A stretch of DNA of 46,411 bases from Chryseobacterium kimseyorum (GTDB lineage: Bacteria > Bacteroidota > Bacteroidia > Flavobacteriales > Weeksellaceae), in contig NZ_JAPDHW010000022.1 of assembly GCF_025971945.1 (NCBI RefSeq), positions 1 through 46,411 of the forward strand, written 5' to 3'. Both the position numbers and the translations under genes were made by a program. The first letter of the stretch is position 1; each line of letters opens with the position of its first letter. The notes below the pieces were generated by a model. It did not search any database. It saw nothing but the letters and a program-made list of their open reading frames with translations, and was not told the DNA's origin. Positions 32,482 through 41,638 of the stretch are shown here, piece after piece.

Positions 32482-35457
32482 ATGCGTAAGGAGACTCAAA
32501 AATTACTTCTGTTATCCGTTTTAGGGTTGGTAAGCGTCAATATGGCGGCTCAGCAACAGGTAAAGAAAGATACGGTGAAGAATATTGAAGAGGTTGTTGT
32601 TACAGCCCTCGGGATTAAAAGACAGGATAAATCTTTAGGTTATGTAGCTGAAAAGGTGAATGGAGAAGAATTTACAAAAACCCAAAACAACAACTGGGCG
32701 CAGGCGTTGGAAGGTAAAGTTGCAGGTTTAAAAATTCAGACTGCAGGTGCGGGACCTCTTGGATCTGCAAAAATCACATTACGTGGAAGCGCATCGATGA
32801 ATATGGACAATAATCAAGCTTTGATTGTTGTAGACGGTGTTCCTTTGGGTGGAACCAATACAGGAACAGGTAATGCAGCATACGGTGCTGGAACAGGTGG
32901 TGATCTGCCGGTGGATTTCGGGAATAATTTCAACAGCATTAATCCTGATGATATAGAATCCGTTACGGTTTTGAAAGGTGCTACGGCAGGAGCGCTATAC
33001 GGTTCGCGAGGTATGCATGGAGCTATTATGATTACTACAAAATCAGGAAAATCTAAGAATGGAAAAGTATCGGTAACTTTTAATTCGAATACAAGTTTTG
33101 ATTCAGTTTTGCACTGGCCAGATTATCAATATGAATACGGGCAGGGCACATTACAGAAAAATACGGCAGGACAATATTACTACTCGTATGGAGCTTCGCC
33201 GGATGGTGTCAATACAGGCTCTACAAGTAGTGCCTTTGGACCGAAGTTTAACGGACAGTCATTTTTTCAATATGATCCTACAGTAGAAGGGCAGAGTCTG
33301 CAAAAACAAGAATGGAAACCTTACAGAAATAATATCAAAGACTTTTGGGAAGTTGGAACTACGTACGCTAATAATTTGTCAATCGAAAGTTCTACCGAAA
33401 AAACAGCTTTCAGAGCATCACTGAATTATACAAAGAATAACTGGATGATGCCAAACACTGGTTTCGACAGATTTAACGGAGCTTTGTCAATTGATCATCA
33501 TGCCAATGATAAACTTCACATTGTAACTAAATTTGCATACAACAGCACAGAAAGCGACAATCTTCCGGCAACGGGCTACAATAATCAGTCGATTTCTTAC
33601 TTTATGATTTTTCAGAATCCCAATGTTGATCTAAATTGGTATAAACCAATTTGGAAGAATGGGCAAAATCAAATTGACCAAATCCATCCATTCAGTTCTT
33701 TTATTGACAATCCTTACTTAATTGCTTATGAAATGCTTAATGGTGTCAATAAGAAATTTATTACCGGAAACGTAACGGCTACTTATAAGTTTACCAAAAA
33801 TTTTGATGTCATGTTGCGTTCAGGGCTTGAAATTACCGATGAAGAAAGAACGACGAAAAGACCTTATAGCTCTGCCAATTATCTTCAGGGATATTACAGA
33901 GAGCAGCATATCAATAATTCCGAATTCAATACAGATATCTTATTCAGTTATAAAAACAATTTCGGCAAATTTGGCTTTAATGCTTCCGCAGGTGGAAACC
34001 TTAGATACAATGAATACACCTTAAATGATTACCGTGCAACCGGATTGAAAATTCCAGGACTATATGAACTTACCAACGGTATTTCTTTGCTTACCAGAGT
34101 TCCTCAGCCCAGAGATAAAGAAATGAACAGTTTGTACGGTTTAGCATCTTTAAACTACGATAATGTCTGGTTTTTAGATCTTACAGCCAGAAATGACTGG
34201 AGCAGTGCGCTGCCAAAGGCTGACAGGTCATATTTCTATCCTTCAGCTGCAACATCACTTATTCTTTCAGATATTTTTAATTTAAAGTCAAATAATTTTA
34301 ATTTCTGGAAATTAAGAGCTTCATGGTCGATGGTGGGAAGTGATACCGATCCTTACAACCTCCTGCAGACTTACAATACAAGCGACTTTAATAACTCTGC
34401 AGAGGTTGCCTCAATTTATTTCAATCCTAATCTAAAACCTGAAATGAATACCAATATCGAGGCAGGTATGGATTTTAGTTTCCTTAAGAATAGATTGACT
34501 TATGGTGTTACAATATATGAAAGTAATACAAAAAATCAGATTATTACTGTTCCAACATTGATTGAAACAGGATATTCAAACAGAATTATCAATGCAGGCG
34601 AAATCAGAAACAGAGGGATAGAAATGACTTTGGGAGCATATCCTGTTAAAACTCAGAATTTCTCGTGGAACGTCAATGCCAACTGGTCGATGAACAGAAA
34701 CAAAATTCTTTCTTTACCAGGTGAATTTAACGGGGAACCGTACACCATGTCTTCAGTAGGAGGTGTCGTTTTCTTTAATGCTGTGGTCGGCGGATCTCTG
34801 GGTGATATGTATGGCGCAAAACTACAAAGATCTCCGGATGGGCAGGTAATTTATGGTTCTGATGGACTGACAGCGAAATCAACTAAGATAGAATATGTAG
34901 GCAACGCCTATGCAAAATGGAGAGGAGGTTTGCAAAATACATTTAAATACAAAAACGTTTCTTTCTCTTTCAGTCTTGATGGTCAGTACGGTGGAATGGT
35001 ATATTCTCAGTCTCACCACAAAATGTCTGAACAAGGAAAGCTGGAGCACACTTTGGCAGGCCGGGATAACCCGAATGGAACAATCGTGGGCGCAGGTGTT
35101 ATTCAAAATGCAGATGGAAGTTTTTCTGCCAATACCAAAGCAGTCGCACTTCACACTTATTACGGAGATTATTACAGAAGAGCCAATATAGAAACCAACA
35201 GTTTCGACGCCAGCTTTATTAAATTGAGAGAAGCGACAATTACCTACGATTTTCCACAGGATATTGTGAGAAATCTTAAAATGTCTAATCTAAGCCTATC
35301 TCTCTATGGTAGAAATCTTTTAATGTGGACTAAAAACTTTCCACTCTTCGATCCTGAAGCTGCAACTCTGAACGATTCTTCTATTACACCGGGCGTTGAA
35401 GTCGGTCAATTACCAACCGCAAGAACAATTGGTATACAACTGAATGCTAAATTTTAA
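32482..35457 (+). CDS. SusC/RagA family TonB-linked outer-membrane transporter
   Basis: This protein of about 991 residues has a signal peptide (LLLLSVLGLVSVNMAAQ) and then almost directly the TonB-box-like IEEVVVTALGIKRQDKSLGY. The plug follows (ALEGKVAGLKIQTAGAG; ITLRGSASM; ALIVVDGVPLGG; SVTVLKGATAGALYGSRGMH). The large barrel includes the SusC-typical FLDLTARNDWSSALP and NLKPEMNTNIEAGMDF and ends in LNAKF. It lacks the carboxypeptidase-like N-terminal domain that many SusC proteins have. It forms the barrel for the SusD lipoprotein encoded 13 bases downstream. Neighbouring enzymes suggest organophosphate rather than polysaccharide as substrate. Confidence 0.96.
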   Translation: MRKETQKLLLLSVLGLVSVNMAAQQQVKKDTVKNIEEVVVTALGIKRQDKSLGYVAEKVNGEEFTKTQNNNWAQALEGKVAGLKIQTAGAGPLGSAKITLRGSASMNMDNNQALIVVDGVPLGGTNTGTGNAAYGAGTGGDLPVDFGNNFNSINPDDIESVTVLKGATAGALYGSRGMHGAIMITTKSGKSKNGKVSVTFNSNTSFDSVLHWPDYQYEYGQGTLQKNTAGQYYYSYGASPDGVNTGSTSSAFGPKFNGQSFFQYDPTVEGQSLQKQEWKPYRNNIKDFWEVGTTYANNLSIESSTEKTAFRASLNYTKNNWMMPNTGFDRFNGALSIDHHANDKLHIVTKFAYNSTESDNLPATGYNNQSISYFMIFQNPNVDLNWYKPIWKNGQNQIDQIHPFSSFIDNPYLIAYEMLNGVNKKFITGNVTATYKFTKNFDVMLRSGLEITDEERTTKRPYSSANYLQGYYREQHINNSEFNTDILFSYKNNFGKFGFNASAGGNLRYNEYTLNDYRATGLKIPGLYELTNGISLLTRVPQPRDKEMNSLYGLASLNYDNVWFLDLTARNDWSSALPKADRSYFYPSAATSLILSDIFNLKSNNFNFWKLRASWSMVGSDTDPYNLLQTYNTSDFNNSAEVASIYFNPNLKPEMNTNIEAGMDFSFLKNRLTYGVTIYESNTKNQIITVPTLIETGYSNRIINAGEIRNRGIEMTLGAYPVKTQNFSWNVNANWSMNRNKILSLPGEFNGEPYTMSSVGGVVFFNAVVGGSLGDMYGAKLQRSPDGQVIYGSDGLTAKSTKIEYVGNAYAKWRGGLQNTFKYKNVSFSFSLDGQYGGMVYSQSHHKMSEQGKLEHTLAGRDNPNGTIVGAGVIQNADGSFSANTKAVALHTYYGDYYRRANIETNSFDASFIKLREATITYDFPQDIVRNLKMSNLSLSLYGRNLLMWTKNFPLFDPEAATLNDSSITPGVEVGQLPTARTIGIQLNAKF

Positions 35458-35470
35458 AAAAAGAAAAATT

Positions 35471-36922
35471 ATGAAAAATAAAGTTTCAAAATTCTGCACA
35501 GCTATTTTAGCAGCCGCAATGCTTACTTCTTGTGACAGATCTTTCGAAGAAATAAATACAGATACCAGCAAAATCAATACGCCAACTGCAGGAAGTCTTC
35601 TGATGCCAATTCAGTATAACATGGCGGCAAATGCATATACGAGAGCCAATAATTTCACTTTTGACATTATGCAGGTTGCCATCGACTTTCCTAACGAAGG
35701 GAATACAATCAGCAGATACTATATTACAGAAACTTCAGGAAACTCTTATTGGAACGCTTCCTATAAATGGCTGAAGCAAAACAAAGAAATGTACGACTTC
35801 GCAACAAAGCAGGATGATAAGAACTATCAGGCAATTGCGTTGGTAATGAATGCGTGGATGTTTGCAAATCTTACTGATACTTTTGGTGACGTTCCTTTCA
35901 CTGAGGCTTCACGCGTTGAAGATGGCATTACACAGCCAAAATTTGATAAACAGAAAGACATTTACATTAAACTTCTTGAAGATTTAAAAACCGCAAATTC
36001 TCTTTTTGTAACTACAGAAACGATATCGGATCCAGATTTATTCTTTGGCGCAAGTACATCCACAGCTGGAATTGTAAAGTGGAAAAAATTCTGTAATTCA
36101 TTATCTCTGAGATTATTAGGTAGAATTATGAAGAAAAACGGGGAGATTGATGTTTACGGAAAAATTCAGGAGATTGTCAACAATCCGACTTTATATCCTT
36201 TGATGACGAGCAATGCAGATACTGCAGGTTTAGATATTTCAGGAGTTGCGCCACTTTTGTCACCAATTGCAAGACCGCAGGATTTTACGACAGGCAGAGC
36301 TGCTGCAGATTTTTTTGTGCAGACATTGAAAAATAATAACGACCCGAGGCTGGCTACTTTCTTCTCTCAGGCTAAAGACATCGTTTCTCAGGCAAACCTT
36401 GGTTATAAAGGTGCTCCTGCGGGATATATTCCGGGAACGGCATTTACTTACCAGCCTTCCAATATGAATCAAAATCTGGCAAAAGCGCCATTGAAAATTC
36501 TTATTTATCCCTATGCAGAACTTCAGTTGAGTCTCGCGGAATTTGCTCAGAAGGGAATTATTTCAGGAAACGCCCAGACTTTCTACGAAAATGGAGTAAA
36601 AGCAGCAGTAGAACAGTGGGGCGGTGTGGTTCCTGCTAATTACTTTACTAATCCGAATGTTGCTTATAATGGAACTTTAGAAAGAATTATGCTGCAGAAA
36701 TATGTTGCTCTTTTCTTTGTAGATCAGCAACAGTGGTACGAAAAAAGAAGAACAGGTTTCCCGGTGCTCCCCAATAACGGAGGTTTGCTAAACAATGGAA
36801 AATTACCACAAAGACTTATGTATCCTGTTCAAACCAAAATTCTTAATACAACAAATTATCAGGCGGCAGTTCAGTCGATTGGTGGAGATGATATCAACGT
36901 CATCAACTGGTGGAATCAATAA
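35471..36922 (+). CDS. SusD/RagB-like surface lipoprotein (SusD_2 type)
   Basis: This protein of about 483 residues starts at ATG 35471 with a lipoprotein signal (FCTAILAAAMLTSC; Cys 21 is the lipidated residue). The start 27 bases upstream would overlap susC and bury the signal. It has features of the SusD_2 branch: FEEINTDTSKINTP, WNASYKWLKQNKEMYDFA, ALVMNAWMFANLTDTFGDVP, FTEASR, and the late YPYAELQLSLAEFAQKGII and QQWYEKRRTGFPVLP. SusD proteins form the lid that captures substrate at the cell surface and passes it to SusC. It is in one operon with susC and the following phosphoesterase. Confidence 0.95.
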   Translation: MKNKVSKFCTAILAAAMLTSCDRSFEEINTDTSKINTPTAGSLLMPIQYNMAANAYTRANNFTFDIMQVAIDFPNEGNTISRYYITETSGNSYWNASYKWLKQNKEMYDFATKQDDKNYQAIALVMNAWMFANLTDTFGDVPFTEASRVEDGITQPKFDKQKDIYIKLLEDLKTANSLFVTTETISDPDLFFGASTSTAGIVKWKKFCNSLSLRLLGRIMKKNGEIDVYGKIQEIVNNPTLYPLMTSNADTAGLDISGVAPLLSPIARPQDFTTGRAAADFFVQTLKNNNDPRLATFFSQAKDIVSQANLGYKGAPAGYIPGTAFTYQPSNMNQNLAKAPLKILIYPYAELQLSLAEFAQKGIISGNAQTFYENGVKAAVEQWGGVVPANYFTNPNVAYNGTLERIMLQKYVALFFVDQQQWYEKRRTGFPVLPNNGGLLNNGKLPQRLMYPVQTKILNTTNYQAAVQSIGGDDINVINWWNQ

Positions 36923-36942
36923 TTAATTTAAGTAAATAAAAA

Positions 36943-38529
36943 ATGAAAAAAATAAGATTAGCAATTCCGTGCCTGTTGATCTCAGCAATGGCATTTTCTC
37001 AGACATCAGTTTCAGGATATGTTTTTGAAGACAGCAACAAAAATCAGAAGAAAGAAAATAAAGAAAAGGGTGTAGAAAATGTAGCGGTTTCTAACGGAAC
37101 TCAGGTCGTTATAACAGATAAAAACGGGAAATACAGTTTGCCGATTCAGGAAGATCAGACGGTTTTTGTGATTAAGCCTTCAGGATATAAACTGGCTTTA
37201 AACTCAAACAATCTTCCACAGTATTATTATCAGTACAAACCGAAAGGTTCGCCGACCGATTTTAAGTATAAAGGAGTTGCGCCAACGGGAGCACTTGCCA
37301 AAGAAGTAAATTTCGCACTGCAGAAGCAGGAGGAAAGCAAAAATTTTGACATCCTCGTTTTCGGAGATCCGCAGCCTTACACAGAAAAAGAATTAGATTA
37401 TTTCAAAAGATCAATTGTCAACGAAGTTAAGGGCAACAAGAAAAATGCTGTTTTCGGAATCAGTTTAGGAGATTTGGTGGGTGATAATTTAAGCCTTCAG
37501 AAACCTTACGCCGATGTGATGAGAGAAATCGGGCTGCCATGGTATAATGTGATGGGAAATCATGATATGAACTACGAAGCAAAAGAAGATCTGGTTTCAG
37601 ATGAAACTTTCGAATCGAACTTCGGTCCGGCCAATTATTCTTTTAATTACGGAAACGTTCACTTCATGGTTTTAGACGATATTTTATATCCAGATCCAAG
37701 AGATGGAAAAGGCTATTGGGGCGGATTCCGTGATGATCAGATTCAGTTTATTCAAAATGATTTAAAACTTGTAGATAAAAATAAACTGATTGTAGTTTCT
37801 TTCCACATTCCATTGGATCACAACAACGAAGACAATTTCAGAAACACAGACCGTCAGAAATTATTTGATGCGCTCGCACCTTTTCAAAATGCTTTGATGC
37901 TGTCGGCACACACGCATATTCAGCAGCAGATATTTTACGGAAAACCGCAGGGCTGGAATGGCGCAAAAGAATTACATGAATACAATGTAGGAACTACTTG
38001 CGGAGACTGGTGGTCAGGAACTTCGGATGAAATAGGGTTACCGACTTCCACGATGAGAGACGGTACCGCAAAAGGGTATTCTTTTATCAGTTTTACTGAT
38101 AATCAGTATAAAGTGAAGTATAAAACTGCCGGCAAGCCGGAAGATTATCAGATTAAATTGTATGTGCCGAAAGTAATTCCTTTTCCATCAAAAACGTCGG
38201 CGAAAGTTGTCGCGAACTTCTTTATAGGGAGCAAAAAAGATAAAGTGGAATACAGAATCGATAACGGAGCATGGGAAACTATGGAGTATAATGAGACCAT
38301 CGATCCGAATTTTGCACAGTCAGTATTTAAATGGGATACAACGCAGGAGCTTTTCCCTGGAAGAAGACCTTCAAACCCTGAGTTTTCAAGACACATCTGG
38401 GTGGGAGGATTTGGAAATAAATTAGCTCTCGGTAAACATAAAGTTGAAGTAAGAGCTTACGATATGTACGGAAATCAGTTCACTTCTTCAGAAGATTTTG
38501 AGGTGAAGGACCGAGTCCTGATTCCTTAA
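36943..38529 (+). CDS. Secreted calcineurin-like phosphoesterase, three-domain type
   Basis: This 528-residue protein has a signal peptide (RLAIPCLLISAMAFSQ) and three domains: an N-terminal beta-sandwich (SVSGYVFEDSNKNQ to about residue 125), the metallophosphoesterase core and a C-terminal beta domain (from about residue 400). The core keeps all metal motifs: GDPQ (141-144), GDLVGD (176-181), GNHD (205-208), SFHIP (His 288) and HTH (323-325). Phosphate monoesters or diesters are the likely substrates; the natural one is unknown. It starts 20 bases after susD, so the SusCD complex and this enzyme probably work on the same compound. A UUCG-loop terminator closes the operon. Confidence 0.94.
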   Translation: MKKIRLAIPCLLISAMAFSQTSVSGYVFEDSNKNQKKENKEKGVENVAVSNGTQVVITDKNGKYSLPIQEDQTVFVIKPSGYKLALNSNNLPQYYYQYKPKGSPTDFKYKGVAPTGALAKEVNFALQKQEESKNFDILVFGDPQPYTEKELDYFKRSIVNEVKGNKKNAVFGISLGDLVGDNLSLQKPYADVMREIGLPWYNVMGNHDMNYEAKEDLVSDETFESNFGPANYSFNYGNVHFMVLDDILYPDPRDGKGYWGGFRDDQIQFIQNDLKLVDKNKLIVVSFHIPLDHNNEDNFRNTDRQKLFDALAPFQNALMLSAHTHIQQQIFYGKPQGWNGAKELHEYNVGTTCGDWWSGTSDEIGLPTSTMRDGTAKGYSFISFTDNQYKVKYKTAGKPEDYQIKLYVPKVIPFPSKTSAKVVANFFIGSKKDKVEYRIDNGAWETMEYNETIDPNFAQSVFKWDTTQELFPGRRPSNPEFSRHIWVGGFGNKLALGKHKVEVRAYDMYGNQFTSSEDFEVKDRVLIP

Positions 38530-38559
38530 TAATTTCAATTTTTTATATATTACTTTCAG

Positions 38560-38590
38560 AAACCGGCTTATTCGTAAGCTGGTTTTGTTT
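38560..38590 (+). terminator. Terminator of the susCD-phosphoesterase operon
   Basis: AAACCGGCTTA (38560-38570) pairs with TAAGCTGGTTT (38575-38585) around a TTCG tetraloop, followed by TGTTTT. One G-T pair lies in the stem. Confidence 0.85.
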
Positions 38591-38663
38591 TGATATAGAA
38601 TTTCCTAATGATTCATTTTTAATAAATCAAAATCATAAACACCTGTTTAAAAAAATGGTTTCG

Positions 38664-38671
38664 TAAATTTG
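38664..38671 (+). promoter_or_regulatory. -7 promoter element of the short-chain dehydrogenase gene (TAAATTTG)
   Basis: TAAATTTG fits TAnnTTTG and ends 19 bases before ATG 38691. Confidence 0.55.
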
Positions 38672-38690
38672 CACTATCAAAATTTAAACA

Positions 38691-39404
38691 ATGAATCTAA
38701 ACGGAAAAATCGCCATAGTAACAGGTGGTGGCAGAGGTCTTGGAAAAGCAGTTGCTTTAATCCTTGCCAGCGAAGGAGTAAACGTCGGAATTACCGGTAG
38801 AAACGAAGAAAATCTTAAAATGACTGTGGATGAAATCAAGAAATTGGGAGTCAATTCAGCATATGCAGTTTTCAGTATAGATAATGAAATTCACGTAAAA
38901 GCCGGAATTGAATCTATTGTAGAGCAATTGGGCGGTGTAGATATTCTAATCAATAATGCCGGAATTGGAGATTTCGGTTCGATCGAAGAAATGTCTTCTG
39001 AAGTTTGGGAGCAGGTGATTAAAACCAATCTTTTCGGAGTGTATTACGCAGCAAAAGCTGTCTATCCTTATCTTAAAGAAAGAGGTGAGGGCGATATTAT
39101 TAACGTAGCTTCAACGGCAGGTCTGAAAGGCGGTCCGAATATGTCAGCATACGCAGCATCAAAAGCAGCGGTTGTTTCACTATCGCAGTCAATGATGGCT
39201 GAATGGAGAAAACAGAATATCAGAGTAGTGACATTGACGCCAAGTACAATTGCATCAGATATGTCGATTGAAGGAGGTTTAACAGATGGAAATCCTGATA
39301 AAGTTCTTCAGCCCGAAGACTTCGCAGAATGGGTAAGAGATATTTTGAAAATGAACAGACGTGCATTGATTGCCAACGGATCTATTTTCTCAACAAATCC
39401 ATAA
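38691..39404 (+). CDS. Short-chain dehydrogenase/reductase (3-ketoacyl-ACP reductase-like)
   Basis: This 237-residue protein is a classical SDR: cofactor loop TGGGRGLGKAVAL, VDILINNAGIGDFG, the catalytic serine in IINVASTAGLKGG and tyrosine-lysine pair in SAYAASKAAVVSL. GITGRNEENL after the second strand favours NADP(H). The C-terminus is shorter than in true FabG and lacks the usual glycine-rich end, so a fatty-acid role is not assured; many such genes are annotated as 3-ketoacyl-ACP reductase by similarity only. It stands alone with its own promoter. Confidence 0.9.
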   Translation: MNLNGKIAIVTGGGRGLGKAVALILASEGVNVGITGRNEENLKMTVDEIKKLGVNSAYAVFSIDNEIHVKAGIESIVEQLGGVDILINNAGIGDFGSIEEMSSEVWEQVIKTNLFGVYYAAKAVYPYLKERGEGDIINVASTAGLKGGPNMSAYAASKAAVVSLSQSMMAEWRKQNIRVVTLTPSTIASDMSIEGGLTDGNPDKVLQPEDFAEWVRDILKMNRRALIANGSIFSTNP

Positions 39405-39539
39405 AAAAGAAGTTAGTTAGCAACGGTACATAACTAAAATTCCTTTTCCCTGAAACAATGGATTTTTGTGAAATAAAGAAATAGTTTTTAGTTTAAAAAG
39501 CAACTTATAGTTGTTGTTAACATCAATAAATCAATAGGA

Positions 39540-39561
39540 GCGGGCTTTAGCCCGCTTTTTT
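39540..39561 (+). terminator. GCGGGC-TTTA-GCCCGC hairpin with T-run
   Basis: GCGGGC (39540-39545) pairs perfectly with GCCCGC (39550-39555) around TTTA, followed by six Ts. It can end transcripts of the dehydrogenase gene. The core GGCTTTAGCC is repeated 37 bases further on, which suggests a repetitive-element origin. Confidence 0.75.
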
Positions 39562-39576
39562 AATGCAATACTTATT

Positions 39577-39586
39577 GGCTTTAGCC
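39577..39586. repeat. Second GGCTTTAGCC palindrome
   Basis: GGCTTTAGCC repeats the core of the hairpin at 39540-39561 with the same TTTA loop but no T-run. A pair of related palindromes in one gap is the pattern of REP-like elements. Confidence 0.4.
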
Positions 39587-39803
39587 GAAACTTAAAAGTA
39601 TCACACATAAACTAATTTCATCTAAAAATTTGACAAAATTCTCAAGTCCTGAAACTGATCCAATACTTTTATGTAAAAAAAGGATACTTAGATAAGATAT
39701 AAAAATAATCTTTCAAAAGAACGAGTACTACAGTTCGAAGAAAAAATAGGAAGCTTCCTGCTAACATTTTTCATTTTCTAAATCTTTCAATTTTTAAATT
39801 ATC

Positions 39804-39811
39804 TATTTTTG
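39804..39811 (+). promoter_or_regulatory. -7 promoter element of prmA (TATTTTTG)
   Basis: TATTTTTG fits TAnnTTTG and overlaps the TTG at 39809. The start is therefore ATG 39827, 15 bases after the element. Confidence 0.6.
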
Positions 39812-39826
39812 CAACAAATTATTCAC

Positions 39827-40672
39827 ATGCAAAATTATTTAGAATTCGATTTCAAAATTTCTCCGCTTCAGCCCTGGAGCGATATATTAATGGCCGAACT
39901 TATAGAAATCGGTTTCGACAGTTTTACAGAAGAAATTCACGGTATTTTAGGATATATTCAGAAAGATCTTTTCAAAGAAGAAGAATTGAAAGCCTTACCG
40001 CTTTTACAAAATGAAGAGGTGAAAATTGAATATACATTCACCGAAATGCCCAATATCAACTGGAACGAAGAGTGGGAAAAGAATTTTGAACCCATCAATA
40101 TCGACGATAAAGTTTTAATTCGCGCAGAATTCCACGAGTCTGTAGAAGGAATGCACGAAATCATCATTCAGCCTAAGATGTCCTTCGGAACGGGACATCA
40201 CCCAACCACACACCTGATGATCCAGCAAATGATGGATATTGATTTCTCAGGGAAAAAAGTTTTGGACATGGGCTGCGGAACTTCAGTTTTGGCAATTTAT
40301 GCAAAACAAATTGGTGCAGGAGAAACCAAAGCAATTGATATCGATGAATGGTCAGTAGAAAATTCAAAAGAAAACGCTGTAAGAAACAACGTAGAACTGG
40401 ATATCGAACTGGGAACTGCAGACAATTTAGGACATGAGAATTTTGATATTATTTTAGCGAATATCAATAGAAATATTCTTATCTCAGATATTCCAACTTA
40501 CGTTACTGTTTTGAATGATGGCGGAAAATTACTGCTTTCTGGCTTATGTTTCTTTGATGTGGATGATATTCTGGAAGTTTGCAGAGAGAATAATTTGGAG
40601 CTTAAAAAGAAATTGCAGCGTGAAGAATGGGTGAGTTTACTCCTGGAAAAAAAACTAAATTACAGATTATGA
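39827..40672 (+). CDS. prmA: Ribosomal protein L11 methyltransferase
   Basis: This 281-residue protein has the PrmA layout: an N-terminal substrate-binding domain (MQNYLEFDFKISPLQPWSDI; INWNEEWEKNFEPI), the linker motif KMSFGTGHHPTTHLM, the S-adenosylmethionine motif VLDMGCGTSVLAIYAKQIGA and the motif IILANINRNILI. It trimethylates L11 residues in the ribosomal stalk base. The start was placed at ATG 39827 because a promoter element covers the earlier TTG. The TGA stop overlaps the ATG of the next gene by four bases, so an exported SH3-domain protein is coupled to it. Confidence 0.96.
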   Translation: MQNYLEFDFKISPLQPWSDILMAELIEIGFDSFTEEIHGILGYIQKDLFKEEELKALPLLQNEEVKIEYTFTEMPNINWNEEWEKNFEPINIDDKVLIRAEFHESVEGMHEIIIQPKMSFGTGHHPTTHLMIQQMMDIDFSGKKVLDMGCGTSVLAIYAKQIGAGETKAIDIDEWSVENSKENAVRNNVELDIELGTADNLGHENFDIILANINRNILISDIPTYVTVLNDGGKLLLSGLCFFDVDDILEVCRENNLELKKKLQREEWVSLLLEKKLNYRL

Positions 40673-41505
40673 AATCTTTTTTAATCACTGTATTTCTGTT
40701 TGCTTTTCAACTGTTTTCTGCACAGGAAGAAATCTATGCAAACGGTGTTTTTAATTTTGAAGAAAACAAAACACAGAAGATTTTCACAGATTTCACCAGA
40801 GTAAGACAGCAACCCACAGTAAATTCCAAAATACTGGATTCTTTACCGTCGAACCAGCAGGTTTTAATTATTAAAAAAGAAGAATCTTTACTGCAGTTAG
40901 GTGAAAGGGCTGCACACTGGTATAAAATTTCATATCAGAAAAACAATCAAACTGTAGAAGGGTATATTTGGGGTGCTAATCTTTCAGTAGGGTACAGAAA
41001 TAAAAATGGGTATGACTTTTTGTTTGGTCTGACGAAAACGCTGAGCAAAAAAAATCCGGACGGTGACGGTTCATATCAGCAAAACTATGCATCTGTGAAA
41101 GTTTTGAAAGGAAATCAACTGGTGGATGAAGCCAATTTTGAAACCGGATTGGGAGAAAGTTTGAATTTCGGAACCTTCACAATCGAGAGTAATCATCAAC
41201 TTAAAAATGTAGATTTTACTCTTAAAGCTACGGTGTCGGGTGAAGCCTGCGGAATTGCAGGGTATGATCAATATGTTCTCTTCACCAATAAAAAACTGAT
41301 TGCACTCCCACAATTGATGAACGTCGGAGATGCAGATATCTATCACCACAGCGAAGAATTTATTTTTCCGAATGACAAAGGAGGAATTCCAAATGCTTTT
41401 ATTCTGAAAACAGAAGAAATGGAAAAGGACGAGAATGAAAGAGAAAAAACCAAACGATCGTCTAAAACCTATCTTTGGAATGGAAGCTCTTATAAGCTGA
41501 AATAA
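40669..41505 (+). CDS. Secreted protein with bacterial SH3-like domain
   Basis: ATG 40669 overlaps the prmA stop (ATGA) and is followed by a signal peptide (SFLITVFLFAFQLFSAQ); the frame upstream only extends inside prmA. The mature protein of about 260 residues begins with an SH3-like segment: FTDFTRVRQQPTVNSKILDS, then HWYKISYQ and VEGYIWGANLSVGY, the usual VR-x-x-P and GY-x-W pattern. The C-terminal half is unassigned (FGTFTIESNHQLKNVDFTLK; GEACGIAGYDQYVLFTNKKL) and ends in a charged tail. Such domains bind peptidoglycan or peptides. The function is unknown, and the coupling to prmA may simply be an economical arrangement. Confidence 0.8.
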   Translation: MKSFLITVFLFAFQLFSAQEEIYANGVFNFEENKTQKIFTDFTRVRQQPTVNSKILDSLPSNQQVLIIKKEESLLQLGERAAHWYKISYQKNNQTVEGYIWGANLSVGYRNKNGYDFLFGLTKTLSKKNPDGDGSYQQNYASVKVLKGNQLVDEANFETGLGESLNFGTFTIESNHQLKNVDFTLKATVSGEACGIAGYDQYVLFTNKKLIALPQLMNVGDADIYHHSEEFIFPNDKGGIPNAFILKTEEMEKDENEREKTKRSSKTYLWNGSSYKLK

Positions 41506-41515
41506 TAACTCGTAT

Positions 41516-41545
41516 AAAAACCACTGTAGATTTGCAGTGGTTTTT
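41516..41545 (+). terminator. Terminator of the prmA operon
   Basis: AAAAACCACTG (41516-41526) pairs with CAGTGGTTTTT (41535-41545) around an eight-base loop, with the T-run inside and after the second arm. It lies ten bases after the stop. Confidence 0.92.
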
Positions 41546-41638
41546 CTTTTATCACCAATGAAAGATATTTTTAATTTTATTGAGAAAAATTTCAATATTT
41601 TGTTATAATTTTAATAAATCAACTCAAAATTATTAAAT

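Larger units (their letters stand above)
39405..39808. other. 404-base gap with palindromes, no gene
   Basis: No reading frame looks coding. The gap holds a hairpin with a T-run at 39540-39561, a second palindrome with the same core at 39577-39586, and the prmA promoter at its end. The hairpin is 135 bases from the dehydrogenase stop, which is far for a simple terminator. Confidence 0.6.
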
